NCBI GenBank assembly: GCA_910587955.1
Contig: CAJUNN010000007.1
Location: forward strand, 19,355 to 83,354
Origin: an uncultured Lachnospiraceae bacterium
GTDB lineage: Bacteria > Bacillota > Clostridia > Lachnospirales > Lachnospiraceae
Direction: 5' to 3'
Length of the DNA stretch: 64,000 bases
Numbering within the stretch: position 1 is the stretch's first letter; the number at the start of each line of letters is the position of its first letter. Made by a program: the position numbers and the translations under genes. Shown piece after piece: positions 48,317 through 56,647 of the stretch. Under the pieces are notes generated by a model, which did no database searches, was not told the DNA's origin, and saw only the letters and a list, made by a program, of their open reading frames with translations.

Positions 48317-49435
48317 TTAGAGGACATATCGTTCGTTTTGCTCTACAACTATCTTGATCCCGTGCTCTCCCACATAGCGGGAATTCGCACGGATGGTATC
48401 GCGACTCTCCACAATACAATTTTCAATGTAAGTATTGTCTCCGATATACACCTCATTCAGAATAATGGAATTTTTAATCACGCAGTTGTTGCCTACAAAT
48501 ACCTCCTTAAACAGAATGGAATTTTCCACTGTGCCGTTGACAATACAGCCGCTGGAGATCAGGGAATTCTTCACATCCGATCCCGGATTGTATTTTGCCG
48601 GCGGCAGATCCAGGACTTTGGAGTATACGTCCGGATAGGTCTTAAAGAAGTACTTGCGCACGTCTGCCTTCAGGAAATCCATATTCGTCTCATAATAAGC
48701 TTCTACCGAGGATATGCTGTTCCAGTATTCTGTAGTGCGGTAAGCATAGATCCGTTTCAGATTCTTATAGCGGATCAGGATGTCCCGCACGAAATCATAC
48801 CGGTCTTCCTGGGCACATTTCTCGATCAGTTCAATGAGCTGTCTTCTGCGGATCACATAGATGCCGCAGGAAATGGTGTTCTCCTTCGTCTCCACCGGCT
48901 TCTCCTCAAAATCCAGAATCCGGCCTTCGTCGTCCGTTTTCAGCACACCGAACCTTGACATATCTGCGCCAACAGGTATATCCTTGCAGACCACGGTAAT
49001 ATCTGCTTTCTTGTCAATGTGGTACTCCAGCACTTTGTTGTAGTCCATTTTATAGACCGCATCGCCGGAAGCGATAACCACATAGGGTTCATGGCTCATT
49101 TTCAGCCAGTCCAGATTCTGGTAGATGGAATCCGCCGTCCCCCGGTACCAGGAACTGTTCTCTGTGGTGATCGTCGGTGTAAAGATATAGAGACCTCCCT
49201 GCTTTCTTCCGAAATCCCACCATTTGGAAGAGCTTAAATGCTCATTCAGGGAACGGGCATTATACTGTGTCAGCACTGCCACTCTCTGAATATGGGAATT
49301 GGACATATTGCTGAGCGCAAAGTCGATTCCCCTGTAGCTGCCGGCCACCGGCATGGCCGCCACGGCCCTTTTGTTGGACAATTCCCTCATTCTGTGATTA
49401 TTTCCGCCTGCCAGTACAATTCCAATCGCTCTCAT
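48317..49435 (-). CDS. glgD: Glucose-1-phosphate adenylyltransferase, GlgD subunit
   Basis: A 372-residue nucleotidyltransferase-fold protein with a C-terminal left-handed beta-helix (repeats such as SLISSGCIVNGTVENSILFK with one break). It is the partner subunit of GlgC in ADP-glucose synthesis for glycogen. The N-terminal nucleotide loop is LAGGNNHRMRELSNKRAVAAMPV, not the GG-x-G-x-RLxxLT-x-x-x-AKPAV of GlgC, so catalytic residues are degenerate, as is usual in GlgD. Its ATG overlaps the glgC stop (TAATG), which couples the two. Confidence 0.93.
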   Translation of the reverse strand: MRAIGIVLAGGNNHRMRELSNKRAVAAMPVAGSYRGIDFALSNMSNSHIQRVAVLTQYNARSLNEHLSSSKWWDFGRKQGGLYIFTPTITTENSSWYRGTADSIYQNLDWLKMSHEPYVVIASGDAVYKMDYNKVLEYHIDKKADITVVCKDIPVGADMSRFGVLKTDDEGRILDFEEKPVETKENTISCGIYVIRRRQLIELIEKCAQEDRYDFVRDILIRYKNLKRIYAYRTTEYWNSISSVEAYYETNMDFLKADVRKYFFKTYPDVYSKVLDLPPAKYNPGSDVKNSLISSGCIVNGTVENSILFKEVFVGNNCVIKNSIILNEVYIGDNTYIENCIVESRDTIRANSRYVGEHGIKIVVEQNERYVL

Positions 49436-50706
49436 TATCTGTCACCTGCCTTTATCAATGTCTCTCCGCTTCCAAGCACACCCTCACGGTAATCATCCGG
49501 TGTGGTATCCCCGGAAATGGCCGTATTCTTTCCAATCTTTACATTGGGCGGAATGTAAGAATTCTCTCCGATGGTCACGAGGCCGAAGGAATAGATCTTC
49601 GGCTGCACCTTGTTGGGAATATCCTCACCCATCCCCAGGACAACGCCATCGGAAATCTCTACCTCCTCGGCGATCACAGCCTTCTCAATCGTGCAGTTTT
49701 CGCCGATATCCGTATTCTTCATGATAATGGAATCCTTAACCACCGTGCCTTTTCCAATGGTCACGCCGGAACCAATAACGGAATTGTACACATCGCCGTA
49801 AATCTCGGAACCTCCGCTGATGATGCTCCGCTCAATCTTGGATTCCGTAGAAATGTACTGGGGCGGAACGGCATCGCTCTTGGTGTAGATCTTCCAGAAT
49901 TTCTCATAGAGATTAAATTCGGGAATGATATCGATGAGCTCCATATTGGCTTCCCAGTAGGAACCCAGAGTCCCTACATCCTTCCAGTATCCGTTGTATT
50001 CGTAAGCAAACAGACGATTGCCGTTCTCATGGCAGTATGGAATAATATGTTTTCCGAAGTCGCAGCTCTGCTGCTCGGACATCTGAATCAGCGCATTGCG
50101 CAGAATCGGCCAGCTGAAAATGTAAATTCCCATAGAAGCCAGGTTGCTTCTGGGATGCTCCGGTTTCTCCTCAAACTCAGTTATCCGGTTGTCGTCATCC
50201 GTAATCATAATGCCGAAGCGGCTGGCCTCCTCCATAGGCACCGGCATCACGGCGATGGTGACATCCGCCTGGTTCTCTTTATGGAAATCCAGCATCACCT
50301 CATAATCCATTTTATAAATATGATCACCGGACAGGATCAGGACATACTCAGGATTATAGGTGTCAATATAATCCAGATTCTGATAGATAGCATTGGCCGT
50401 TCCGGTGTACCACTCGCTGTTGTTGCTCTTCTCATAGGGCGGCAGAACCGTAACTCCTCCGATATTGCGATCCAGATCCCAGGGCATACCGATTCCGATA
50501 TGCGTATTCAGGCGCAAAGGCTGGTACTGAGTCAGTACTCCCACCGTATCCACGCCGGAATTGATACAATTACTCAAAGGGAAGTCAATGATGCGATATT
50601 TGCCGCCGAATGACACGGCAGGTTTCGCGACCTTAGCGGTCAGAACTCCAAGGCGGCTTCCCTGTCCGCCCGCCAAAAGCATGGCTATCATTTCTTTCTT
50701 AATCAC
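49435..50706 (-). CDS. glgC: Glucose-1-phosphate adenylyltransferase, catalytic subunit GlgC
   Basis: A 423-residue enzyme making ADP-glucose from ATP and glucose 1-phosphate. The nucleotide loop AGGQGSRLGVLT, AKPAV, the WYTGTANAIYQN segment, the catalytic SGDHIYKMDY and EEKPEHPRSNLASMGIY are intact, and a beta-helix domain follows. Translation begins at GTG (50706), five bases after AGAGGTG. It is first in glgC-glgD-(spoVG) and is divergent from murC across a 285-base intergenic region. Confidence 0.96.
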   Translation of the reverse strand: MIKKEMIAMLLAGGQGSRLGVLTAKVAKPAVSFGGKYRIIDFPLSNCINSGVDTVGVLTQYQPLRLNTHIGIGMPWDLDRNIGGVTVLPPYEKSNNSEWYTGTANAIYQNLDYIDTYNPEYVLILSGDHIYKMDYEVMLDFHKENQADVTIAVMPVPMEEASRFGIMITDDDNRITEFEEKPEHPRSNLASMGIYIFSWPILRNALIQMSEQQSCDFGKHIIPYCHENGNRLFAYEYNGYWKDVGTLGSYWEANMELIDIIPEFNLYEKFWKIYTKSDAVPPQYISTESKIERSIISGGSEIYGDVYNSVIGSGVTIGKGTVVKDSIIMKNTDIGENCTIEKAVIAEEVEISDGVVLGMGEDIPNKVQPKIYSFGLVTIGENSYIPPNVKIGKNTAISGDTTPDDYREGVLGSGETLIKAGDR

Positions 50707-50748
50707 GTAATCACCTCTTATTGTAATGTAGTTCGTCTTGTATTCAAA

Positions 50749-50777
50749 ATTATACCATATCTTTTATAAATAGTGAA
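50749..50777 (-). promoter_or_regulatory. Promoter of glgC-glgD
   Basis: On the minus strand TTCACT (50772-50777), 17 bases and a perfect TATAAT (50749-50754) lie 43 nt before the glgC start codon. Confidence 0.75.
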
Positions 50778-50924
50778 CAGTTTTTTGTAAGAATATGAAA
50801 TTATTTTAAACATTTTGCGACAGTTTTTTTAACGCATTTATGCGATATTATCTATTTTGTATTAAAGTTTTTATATTTTCTTGTATGTTTTTCATATTAT
50901 CAAACAATTTTCCTCGCAGAATCT

Positions 50925-50952
50925 TTGCTTTTTCATAAAATAGGGGTATACT
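50925..50952 (+). promoter_or_regulatory. Promoter of murC
   Basis: A good -10 TATACT (50947-50952) lies 39 nt before the murC ATG. The -35 is weak (TTGCTT, 50925-50930, 16-base spacing). The AT-rich DNA between the two divergent promoters holds no other recognised element. Confidence 0.5.
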
Positions 50953-50991
50953 GATTACAAGAAAATCCACAAGAACAGGACGGGTATCGAT

Positions 50992-52365
50992 ATGTATCAA
51001 ATTCAGTTTCAGCATCCGGTTCACATTTATTTCATCGGCATCGGCGGCATCAGCATGAGCGGCCTGGCCGAGATCCTCTTAACCGAACATTTCCGCATCT
51101 CCGGTTCCGACAGTCAGGCCTCCGATCTGACCGCACACCTTAAGCGCTTGGGCGCACAGGTATTTATCGGGCAAAAAGCTTCCAACCTTCCCAAGGACTG
51201 CGACCTGGTGGTATATACGGCGGCCATCCATGAGGATAACCCGGAATTTGCCGCAGCCAGGGAGCGGGGGCTTCCCATGCTTTCCAGAGCAGAGCTGCTG
51301 GGACAGATTATGACCAATTACCGGACCTCCATTGCCGTGGCCGGCACCCATGGAAAAACCACCACCACTTCCATGCTGTCTTCCGTCCTTTTGGCCGGAG
51401 ATACAGACCCCACCATATCCGTAGGCGGTATTCTGCCTGCCATCGGCGGAAACATCCGGGTTGGACAGCCGGATATTTTCCTGACAGAAGCCTGCGAGTA
51501 TACCAACAGTTTTCTCCATTTTTTCCCTACTATGGGAATTATATTAAATATAGAAGAAGACCATTTGGACTTCTTTAAGGATCTGGAAGATATCCGCCGT
51601 TCCTTCCATCAGTTTGCAAAGCTTCTTCCCCCAGACGGACTGCTGATCATCAACAGCGAGATTGAGCGTTACGCGGAGATCACAGAAGGGCTTTCCTGCC
51701 GTGTCTGCACGTTTGGGCGGGACGGAGACTACCAGGCCAGGGATATTTCCTACGACAAGACGGCAAAAGCTTCTTTCCGTCTGATCCGCCGCGGAACGGA
51801 AGGACCCGCTTTCACTTTAAGCGTTCCAGGAGAACACAATGTCTCCAACGCCCTGGCTGCCATCGCCGCCGCCGACGCTTTGAACCTTCCCGAAGCAGTC
51901 ACCCGGAAAGGGCTTTTGGACTTTGGAGGTACAAACCGGCGCTTCCAGTACAAAGGCCAAGTGCATGGCTTTACGATCATAGATGACTATGCCCATCACC
52001 CTACGGAGATACGGGCCACACTGCACACGGCAGCCCACTACCCCCACCGGGAAATCTGGTGCGTGTTCCAGCCCCACACCTACTCCCGGACGAAAGCCTT
52101 TCTCACCGAATTTGCCCAGGCTCTCTCTCTTGCGGACCATGTGGTTCTGGCAGAAATTTATCCTGCCAGGGAGACAGATACTTTGGGTATCAGTTCCCAA
52201 GATCTGGAAAAAGAACTGCGCGCCCTGGGAACCGACGCCTATTGTTTCCCTTCATTTGGGGAGATTGAAGAATTTTTATTAAAAAAATGTTTGCACGGCG
52301 ATCTGTGTATAACTATGGGAGCCGGAAACGTGATAAACATTGGAGAAAATCTTTTAAACCGTTAG
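50992..52365 (+). CDS. murC: UDP-N-acetylmuramate-L-alanine ligase
   Basis: A 457-residue cytoplasmic ligase adding L-alanine to UDP-MurNAc, the first peptide step of peptidoglycan synthesis. It shows the N-terminal Rossmann motif HFIGIGGISMSGLAE (with YFIGIGG in place of HFIGIGG), the ATP loop GTHGKTTTTSM near residue 117, TEACEYTNSFLHF, the EEDHLDF motif, the DDYAHHPTE motif and the C-terminal FQPHTYSRT. Length and motif order are normal. It opens the only plus-strand block in the window. Confidence 0.97.
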   Translation: MYQIQFQHPVHIYFIGIGGISMSGLAEILLTEHFRISGSDSQASDLTAHLKRLGAQVFIGQKASNLPKDCDLVVYTAAIHEDNPEFAAARERGLPMLSRAELLGQIMTNYRTSIAVAGTHGKTTTTSMLSSVLLAGDTDPTISVGGILPAIGGNIRVGQPDIFLTEACEYTNSFLHFFPTMGIILNIEEDHLDFFKDLEDIRRSFHQFAKLLPPDGLLIINSEIERYAEITEGLSCRVCTFGRDGDYQARDISYDKTAKASFRLIRRGTEGPAFTLSVPGEHNVSNALAAIAAADALNLPEAVTRKGLLDFGGTNRRFQYKGQVHGFTIIDDYAHHPTEIRATLHTAAHYPHREIWCVFQPHTYSRTKAFLTEFAQALSLADHVVLAEIYPARETDTLGISSQDLEKELRALGTDAYCFPSFGEIEEFLLKKCLHGDLCITMGAGNVINIGENLLNR

Positions 52366-52570
52366 TTATCCACACCATCCACATGTTTGCGCCGCTTACC
52401 CCGGCAGCAGGCGTGTGGATTTTTTTGTGGACAATCTGTTGACATAAATTTTTCTTATTTTTTCGCCATCCCTTTCCAAAAGCTCCTTTTTATCCCGTTT
52501 TTCTGAAAGAGCGACGGACAACGGCGGTTGCAAATAACATTTCTCCACAAAGTTATCCACATTATCCACA
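52366..52570 (+). promoter_or_regulatory. Cluster of DnaA-box sequences between murC and dnaD
   Basis: Three exact TTATCCACA boxes (52366-52374, 52553-52561, 52562-52570) occur here. There are also two 8/9 matches (TTCTCCACA at 52541-52549, and TGTGGACAA on the other strand at 52426-52434) and two 7/9 matches (52375-52383, and 52414-52422 reversed). The leftmost three overlap the murC terminator stem and may be explained by it. The right-hand triple, in one orientation with start-to-start spacings of 12 and 9, has no such explanation and lies 69 bases upstream of the dnaD -10 box. DnaA-dependent control of the primosome genes, or a DnaA-titrating site, is plausible. Confidence 0.55.
52368..52426 (+). 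terminator. Intrinsic terminator of murC
   Basis: ATCCACAC (52368-52375) pairs perfectly with GTGTGGAT (52413-52420), which is followed by six T. An inner GCC/GGC or GCCG/CGGC helix can form. The stem starts just after the murC stop. Confidence 0.75.
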
Positions 52571-52635
52571 TTTTTTATCCCCTATCTCTCCCCGAGGGCC
52601 TCCCAAAAAAGCCTGTTCTCTTTTCGAAAAAGGTA

Positions 52636-52644
52636 TGTTATAAT
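52636..52644 (+). promoter_or_regulatory. Extended -10 promoter of the dnaD operon
   Basis: TGT directly before a perfect TATAAT (52639-52644) makes an extended -10 element. The -35 position is poor (TTCTCT at 52616-52621, 17-base spacing). The ATG of dnaD is 29 bases further on, after a strong GGAGAGGTG ribosome-binding site. Confidence 0.65.
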
Positions 52645-52673
52645 AGGGGAACTTGGAGAGGTGAAGATTAAAT

Positions 52674-53690
52674 ATGGACGGTTTTATACTGCACGGAGAC
52701 AGCCGGGCGGATCAAACGCTGGTTTCCAACGTGTTTCTGGACGAGTACATGCCTGCGGCCAATGGGGAATATGTAAAAATATATCTCTATCTTCTGCGCT
52801 GCCTGTCATCGGATCAGGCAGAGCTTTCCCTTACCCTGATCGCAGATCGGTTTGATCACACGGAGGGCGATATCCTGCGCGCCCTGAAATACTGGGAGAA
52901 AATGAAGCTGGTGAAACTGGAGTACAGCGATGCCGATTCCTTGTCCGGCATCCGGCTGTTAAACAGCGGGGAAGCCGCCGGGAAAGCGGCTGTGCCAGAG
53001 CCCGCTTCTCCCAAAGCGGATGCGCCGGCTTCGGCATCCCAAAAAATCCCTCCGTTTTCTATGGAAGAACAGCAGCAGCTTCTGTTTATTTGTGAGCAAT
53101 ACCTGGGAAAGACGCTCAGTTCCACGGAAGTCGCCCGGATTTGCTATTTTCACGACGTCCTGGGCTTTAGCGCGGATCTGATTGAATATCTGGTGGAATA
53201 CTGCGTTTCCCGGCGGCACAAAAGCCTGCGCTACATTGAATCTGTGGCAATGGCCTGGCACAAGGAAGGCTACACCAGTGCTTCTGAAGCCAAGGAACAT
53301 ACGACTACATACAGCAAAGCCTATTTTTCCATATTGAAGGCGTTCGGCATTACCAGCCGCAACCCTGTAGACGCAGAGATTTCTTATATGAACCAGTGGA
53401 TCCGGGAATACGGTTTTTCCCTGGAGCTGATCACGGAAGCCTGCGGCCGGACCATGGCCGCCATCCATCAGCCCAGCTTTGAATATGCGGACAAAATTTT
53501 AAGCACCTGGAAGAAGGAGAATGTCTCCTCTCTTTCGGAGGTAAAAGCCCTGGATGCCAGACACCGCAGTTCCAAAGCAGGAGCAGAGCCTCCCTCTTCC
53601 CGCAAGACCATGGCACCCAGCCGTTTCCACAATTTCCGGGAGCGGAGCTATGATTTCAATGAGCTGGAAAAGCAGCTCATCAATCACTAA
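52674..53690 (+). CDS. dnaD: DnaD-domain replication initiation/restart protein
   Basis: A 338-residue primosome protein. Residues 1-95 form a winged-helix DnaD N-terminal domain (YVKIYLYLLRCL...ILRALKYWEKMKLVKLEY). An Ala/Pro/Ser linker follows. Two C-terminal DnaD (DDBH2-type) domains follow, each ending in the YxxxIxxxW signature: YIESVAMAW (187-195) and YADKILSTW (271-279). B. subtilis DnaD has one such domain, while DnaB has two, so this protein may combine both roles. It is the first gene of a dnaD-dnaI-prs unit, 15 nt before the helicase loader. Confidence 0.9.
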   Translation: MDGFILHGDSRADQTLVSNVFLDEYMPAANGEYVKIYLYLLRCLSSDQAELSLTLIADRFDHTEGDILRALKYWEKMKLVKLEYSDADSLSGIRLLNSGEAAGKAAVPEPASPKADAPASASQKIPPFSMEEQQQLLFICEQYLGKTLSSTEVARICYFHDVLGFSADLIEYLVEYCVSRRHKSLRYIESVAMAWHKEGYTSASEAKEHTTTYSKAYFSILKAFGITSRNPVDAEISYMNQWIREYGFSLELITEACGRTMAAIHQPSFEYADKILSTWKKENVSSLSEVKALDARHRSSKAGAEPPSSRKTMAPSRFHNFRERSYDFNELEKQLINH

Positions 53691-53705
53691 CCGGAGGAAC
53701 TTCCC

Positions 53706-54674
53706 TTGCCCCTGATGAATGCACAGTACGATTCTATCATGCGCCTCTATGCCCGGCGGCAGGCTGACAGCAGAAGAGAGCTGGAAGAACGTCTCGAAAG
53801 AATACAGAACGAAATCCCGGAACTGAGAGAACTGGACTCCCTCCTGACCGGACTTTATGCCGGAAAGGCACGGGCTGCCGTGGAAGGCGACCGCAAAGCT
53901 AAGGATGCGCTGGAAGAAGAGATTGCCGGCGTTTCTGCCCGCCGGCGCGCTCTTTTGGAAGAGCGGGGGTATTCCCCTTCGGATCTTGCTCCCTCTTTTC
54001 TCTGTCCCGACTGCCGGGATACGGGCTATATAGAAGGCCGCAAATGCCATTGCTTTCTCCAGGCGGAAATCCGCCTGCTCTACCGTCAGTCCCATCTGGA
54101 GGAAATCCTCAAGCAGGAAAATTTCCGTACCTTTTCCTATGAATGGTACGAAGGGGAAGATCGGGAAGTCATGCAGGGCAACGTACAGGAAGCCCACCTG
54201 TTTATCGACACCTTTGACCGGGAATTCCGCAATCTCCTGCTTCTGGGAGAAGTGGGAACCGGAAAAACTTTTCTCTCCAACTGCATTGCTAAAGAATTGA
54301 TGGACACCTGCCATTCTGTGGTCTACCTGACTGCCTTTGAGCTCTTCCAGCTGCTGGCAAAAGCGGCTTTCGGAAAGGATTCCTCCAGGGAGAACTGGGA
54401 GGCGGGCTATCCTTATCTTTTGGATTGTGATCTTTTGATTATCGACGATCTGGGTACGGAGCTTCCAAACTCCTTTACGGTATCCCAGTTTTTCCTTTGT
54501 ATCAACGAACGGATTCTGAGACGGAAATCTACGCTGATCTCCTCCAATCTCAATATGGAGGCCCTGGGCAGTATCTATTCGGAGCGCACCCTGTCCCGTA
54601 TAATCAGCAGCTATACCATCCGCCAGCTCCCCGGAAACGACATTCGGATAAAAAAAAGGAGGAAACTACTATGA
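53706..54674 (+). CDS. DnaI/DnaC-like replicative helicase loader ATPase
   Basis: A 322-residue AAA+ protein that loads the DnaB-type helicase onto DNA. A helical N-terminal region of about 95 residues precedes a zinc-binding motif (Cys100, Cys103, Cys114, Cys116). The ATPase core has Walker A GEVGTGKT (181-188), Walker B LLIIDD (243-248) and the sensor-1 STLISSNL. I take TTG at 53706 as the start because GGAGGA lies seven bases before it; the first ATG (53715) would be too far away. It follows the DnaD protein and overlaps the next gene as ATGA. Confidence 0.9.
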   Translation: MPLMNAQYDSIMRLYARRQADSRRELEERLERIQNEIPELRELDSLLTGLYAGKARAAVEGDRKAKDALEEEIAGVSARRRALLEERGYSPSDLAPSFLCPDCRDTGYIEGRKCHCFLQAEIRLLYRQSHLEEILKQENFRTFSYEWYEGEDREVMQGNVQEAHLFIDTFDREFRNLLLLGEVGTGKTFLSNCIAKELMDTCHSVVYLTAFELFQLLAKAAFGKDSSRENWEAGYPYLLDCDLLIIDDLGTELPNSFTVSQFFLCINERILRRKSTLISSNLNMEALGSIYSERTLSRIISSYTIRQLPGNDIRIKKRRKLL

Positions 54675-55846
54675 TGCAGCGCAGCCAGCGTGTACTGGAA
54701 ACCATTCCAACCGGCTCATTGGGCCTAATCCCTTTAAAAAGCTGCCAAAAGCTCGGCCAGCAGGTCAACGATTATCTGGTTAAATGGCGGCATTCCATTG
54801 AATTGGAACACAAATCCAACATTGCTTTCAACGGCTACGAACGGGATTCCTATCTCATTGAGGCCCAGGTTCCCCGGTTCGGCTCCGGCGAAGCCAAAGG
54901 CAGTATCAAGGACTCCGTCCGGGGCAACGATCTCTACATTCTGGTGGATGTGTGCAACTACAGCCTGACCTACAAACTCTACGGCCATATGAACCACATG
55001 TCCCCGGACGATCACTTTCAGGATTTAAAGCGGGTAATTGCAGCCATCGGCGGAAAGGCCCGCCGCATCACCGTAATTATGCCCTACCTTTACGAGAGCC
55101 GCCAGCACAAGCGGACCGCCCGGGAATCCCTGGACTGCGCCCTGGCCCTTCAGGAGCTGACCCGCATGGGTGTGGAAAATATCATCACCTTTGAAGCCCA
55201 TGAGCCCCGGGTGCAGAATGCCATTCCCCTGCACAGCTTTGAGACCGTGACTCCCGCTTACCAGCTGATCAAGGGACTTCTCTCCCATGTGGACGATCTG
55301 CAGATTGACAGCGAGCACATGCTGGTCATCAGCCCGGACGAAGGAGGTATGAACCGCTCCGTCTATCTGGCCAATGTGCTGGGGCTGGATATGGGAATGT
55401 TCTATAAACGGCGGGATTACACCCATGTAGTGGACGGCCGCAACCCGGTTATTGCCCATGAATTCCTGGGAACGGATATTGAGGGGAAGGATATTATCGT
55501 GGTAGACGATATGATTTCTTCCGGGGACAGTATGCTGGAAGTGGTGGGAGAGCTGAAAAACCGCCGGGCAGGACGCATCTTTATCTTCTCTACCTTCGGC
55601 CTCTTCACCAACGGCCTGGAGCGCTTTGACGAAGCATATGAGAAAGGCATTATCTCCAAGGTCCTGACTACCAACCTGGTCTACCAGCCGCCGGAGCTTC
55701 TGGAGCGTCCCTACTATATAAGCTGCGACATGAGTAAATACATTGCCCTTCTGGTAGATACCCTGAACCACGACGTATCCATCAGCGAGCTTCTGGATCC
55801 CTATGAGCGGATTCAGGCATTGCTGTCCAAATACCGGAATCGGTGA
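54671..55846 (+). CDS. prs: Ribose-phosphate pyrophosphokinase (divergent, long form)
   Basis: A 391-residue enzyme expected to make PRPP from ribose 5-phosphate and ATP for nucleotide, NAD, His and Trp synthesis. It keeps the counterparts of the classical motifs: ESRQHKRTARES (ATP-binding loop), FEAHEPRVQNAIPL in place of DLHAxQIQGFF, SPDEGGMNRS, and the PRPP loop VVDDMISSGDS. It is about 75 residues longer than the usual 315, mainly at the N-terminus and in an inserted region, and is divergent from the standard form. The ATG (54671) overlaps the loader stop and follows AGGAGG by eight bases; the open frame upstream lies inside the loader gene and is not used. Confidence 0.88.
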   Translation: MMQRSQRVLETIPTGSLGLIPLKSCQKLGQQVNDYLVKWRHSIELEHKSNIAFNGYERDSYLIEAQVPRFGSGEAKGSIKDSVRGNDLYILVDVCNYSLTYKLYGHMNHMSPDDHFQDLKRVIAAIGGKARRITVIMPYLYESRQHKRTARESLDCALALQELTRMGVENIITFEAHEPRVQNAIPLHSFETVTPAYQLIKGLLSHVDDLQIDSEHMLVISPDEGGMNRSVYLANVLGLDMGMFYKRRDYTHVVDGRNPVIAHEFLGTDIEGKDIIVVDDMISSGDSMLEVVGELKNRRAGRIFIFSTFGLFTNGLERFDEAYEKGIISKVLTTNLVYQPPELLERPYYISCDMSKYIALLVDTLNHDVSISELLDPYERIQALLSKYRNR

Positions 55847-55897
55847 ACTTTGCGCAGGAGCTGTTGTAAAAAAGAATTTTGTACAAAATAATACTAC

Positions 55898-55933
55898 CCT
55901 CTCTTGACAAAGACATACACGGTCAAGAGAGGG
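55898..55933. repeat. Twelve-base-pair inverted repeat between prs and the toxin gene
   Basis: CCCTCTCTTGAC (55898-55909) and GTCAAGAGAGGG (55922-55933) form a perfect stem with a twelve-base loop in the convergent gap. Neither side has a clean T run, though the minus-strand side continues TAGTATTATTTTG. It may be a weak bidirectional terminator. Confidence 0.55.
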
Positions 55934-55973
55934 CAGCTATCGTAATACATAAATTTTGCAGCAGCTTTTCTTA

Positions 55974-56303
55974 TCATACCAGCCTACGTTGATCCTGTCT
56001 GTTATAAAGAAACCGTCGCACCTCCATGATCGGGGAATCCTCCGCATCATCAATCACCACATAATAGATTGTAAAATTATCAACATAAATGCGGTAATAG
56101 ACATATTTTTTCTCCCGAATGGAATGACAAGGCTCAAAGGATTCTGCCGCCGGAAGCCGGTCCAGTACAGCTTTCTCAACTTTATCCAACAGGTCGCTGG
56201 CAGCTTGTGGATTTTTCAGCTTTTCAGCGATATACGTTACCTTTTCATCAAGATCTTCATAAAAAAGCGGCAGGTAACGTAACCTGTACTTCTTATCATA
56301 CAT
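55974..56303 (-). CDS. RelE/ParE-family toxin
   Basis: A 109-residue protein with the RelE/ParE pattern: an N-terminal helix pair (LPLFYEDLDEKVTYIAEKL), a middle LLDKVEKAVLDRL helix, and C-terminal strands YVYYRIYVDNFTIYYVV then EVRRFLYNRQD. It is expected to block translation by mRNA cleavage (RelE) or to target gyrase (ParE); the sequence does not decide which. It overlaps the antitoxin gene upstream by eight bases. Confidence 0.85.
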   Translation of the reverse strand: MYDKKYRLRYLPLFYEDLDEKVTYIAEKLKNPQAASDLLDKVEKAVLDRLPAAESFEPCHSIREKKYVYYRIYVDNFTIYYVVIDDAEDSPIMEVRRFLYNRQDQRRLV

Positions 56304-56553
56304 TTATTTTCCTCCGAAGGCCCCCAAATACTTCCTCATGGCTCATTCTTCTGCTGTTCTCTGCGGCTGCCCGGTCTGCCTCATCCAGTGCCGCCTCTAC
56401 GCCATCCGTCAGCCGGGAATACATATCCAGGCTGAGGACCACCATAGCGCCATATCCATTTTTCGTAAGATATACGGGTTCCCCTTCATTTACAAGCCTT
56501 TCTATGTCCGGAAATTTATTTCTAAGGTCTGAAACAGGTCTGATCTGTATCAT
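56296..56553 (-). CDS. Phd/YefM-type antitoxin
   Basis: An 85-residue antitoxin. The N-terminus (IQIRPVSDLRNKFPDIERLV and GEPVYLTKNGYGAMVVLS) is the Phd/YefM DNA-binding fold. The charged C-terminal helix would wrap the toxin. The frame opens at a GTG (56559), but the Shine-Dalgarno AAGGAGG touches that codon; the ATG at 56553 has seven-base spacing and is chosen. It is first in the pair and should repress its own promoter with the toxin. Confidence 0.85.
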   Translation of the reverse strand: MIQIRPVSDLRNKFPDIERLVNEGEPVYLTKNGYGAMVVLSLDMYSRLTDGVEAALDEADRAAAENSRRMSHEEVFGGLRRKINV

Positions 56554-56611
56554 ACGCACGCCTCCTTATCTTAATTCTATCACAATCTTATCATTTCTTC
56601 TATTCTACCTG

Positions 56612-56617
56612 ATTATA
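56612..56617 (-). promoter_or_regulatory. -10 box of the toxin-antitoxin pair
   Basis: A perfect TATAAT on the minus strand lies 58 bases before the antitoxin ATG. No good -35 is found at 16-18 bases (CCGGTT at 17), as may be expected for a repressed or activated promoter. Confidence 0.45.
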
Positions 56618-56647
56618 CATCAAAATACAATCAAAACCGGCCGCCTT

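Noticed and set aside
52366..52570. Replication origin
   Set aside because: There is no dnaA, dnaN or AT-rich unwinding region with DnaA-trio motifs, and part of the cluster is the murC terminator stem.
54497..54670. Longer N-terminus for the PRPP synthetase
   Set aside because: It overlaps the helicase loader gene, and a strong AGGAGG lies eight bases before the ATG at 54671.
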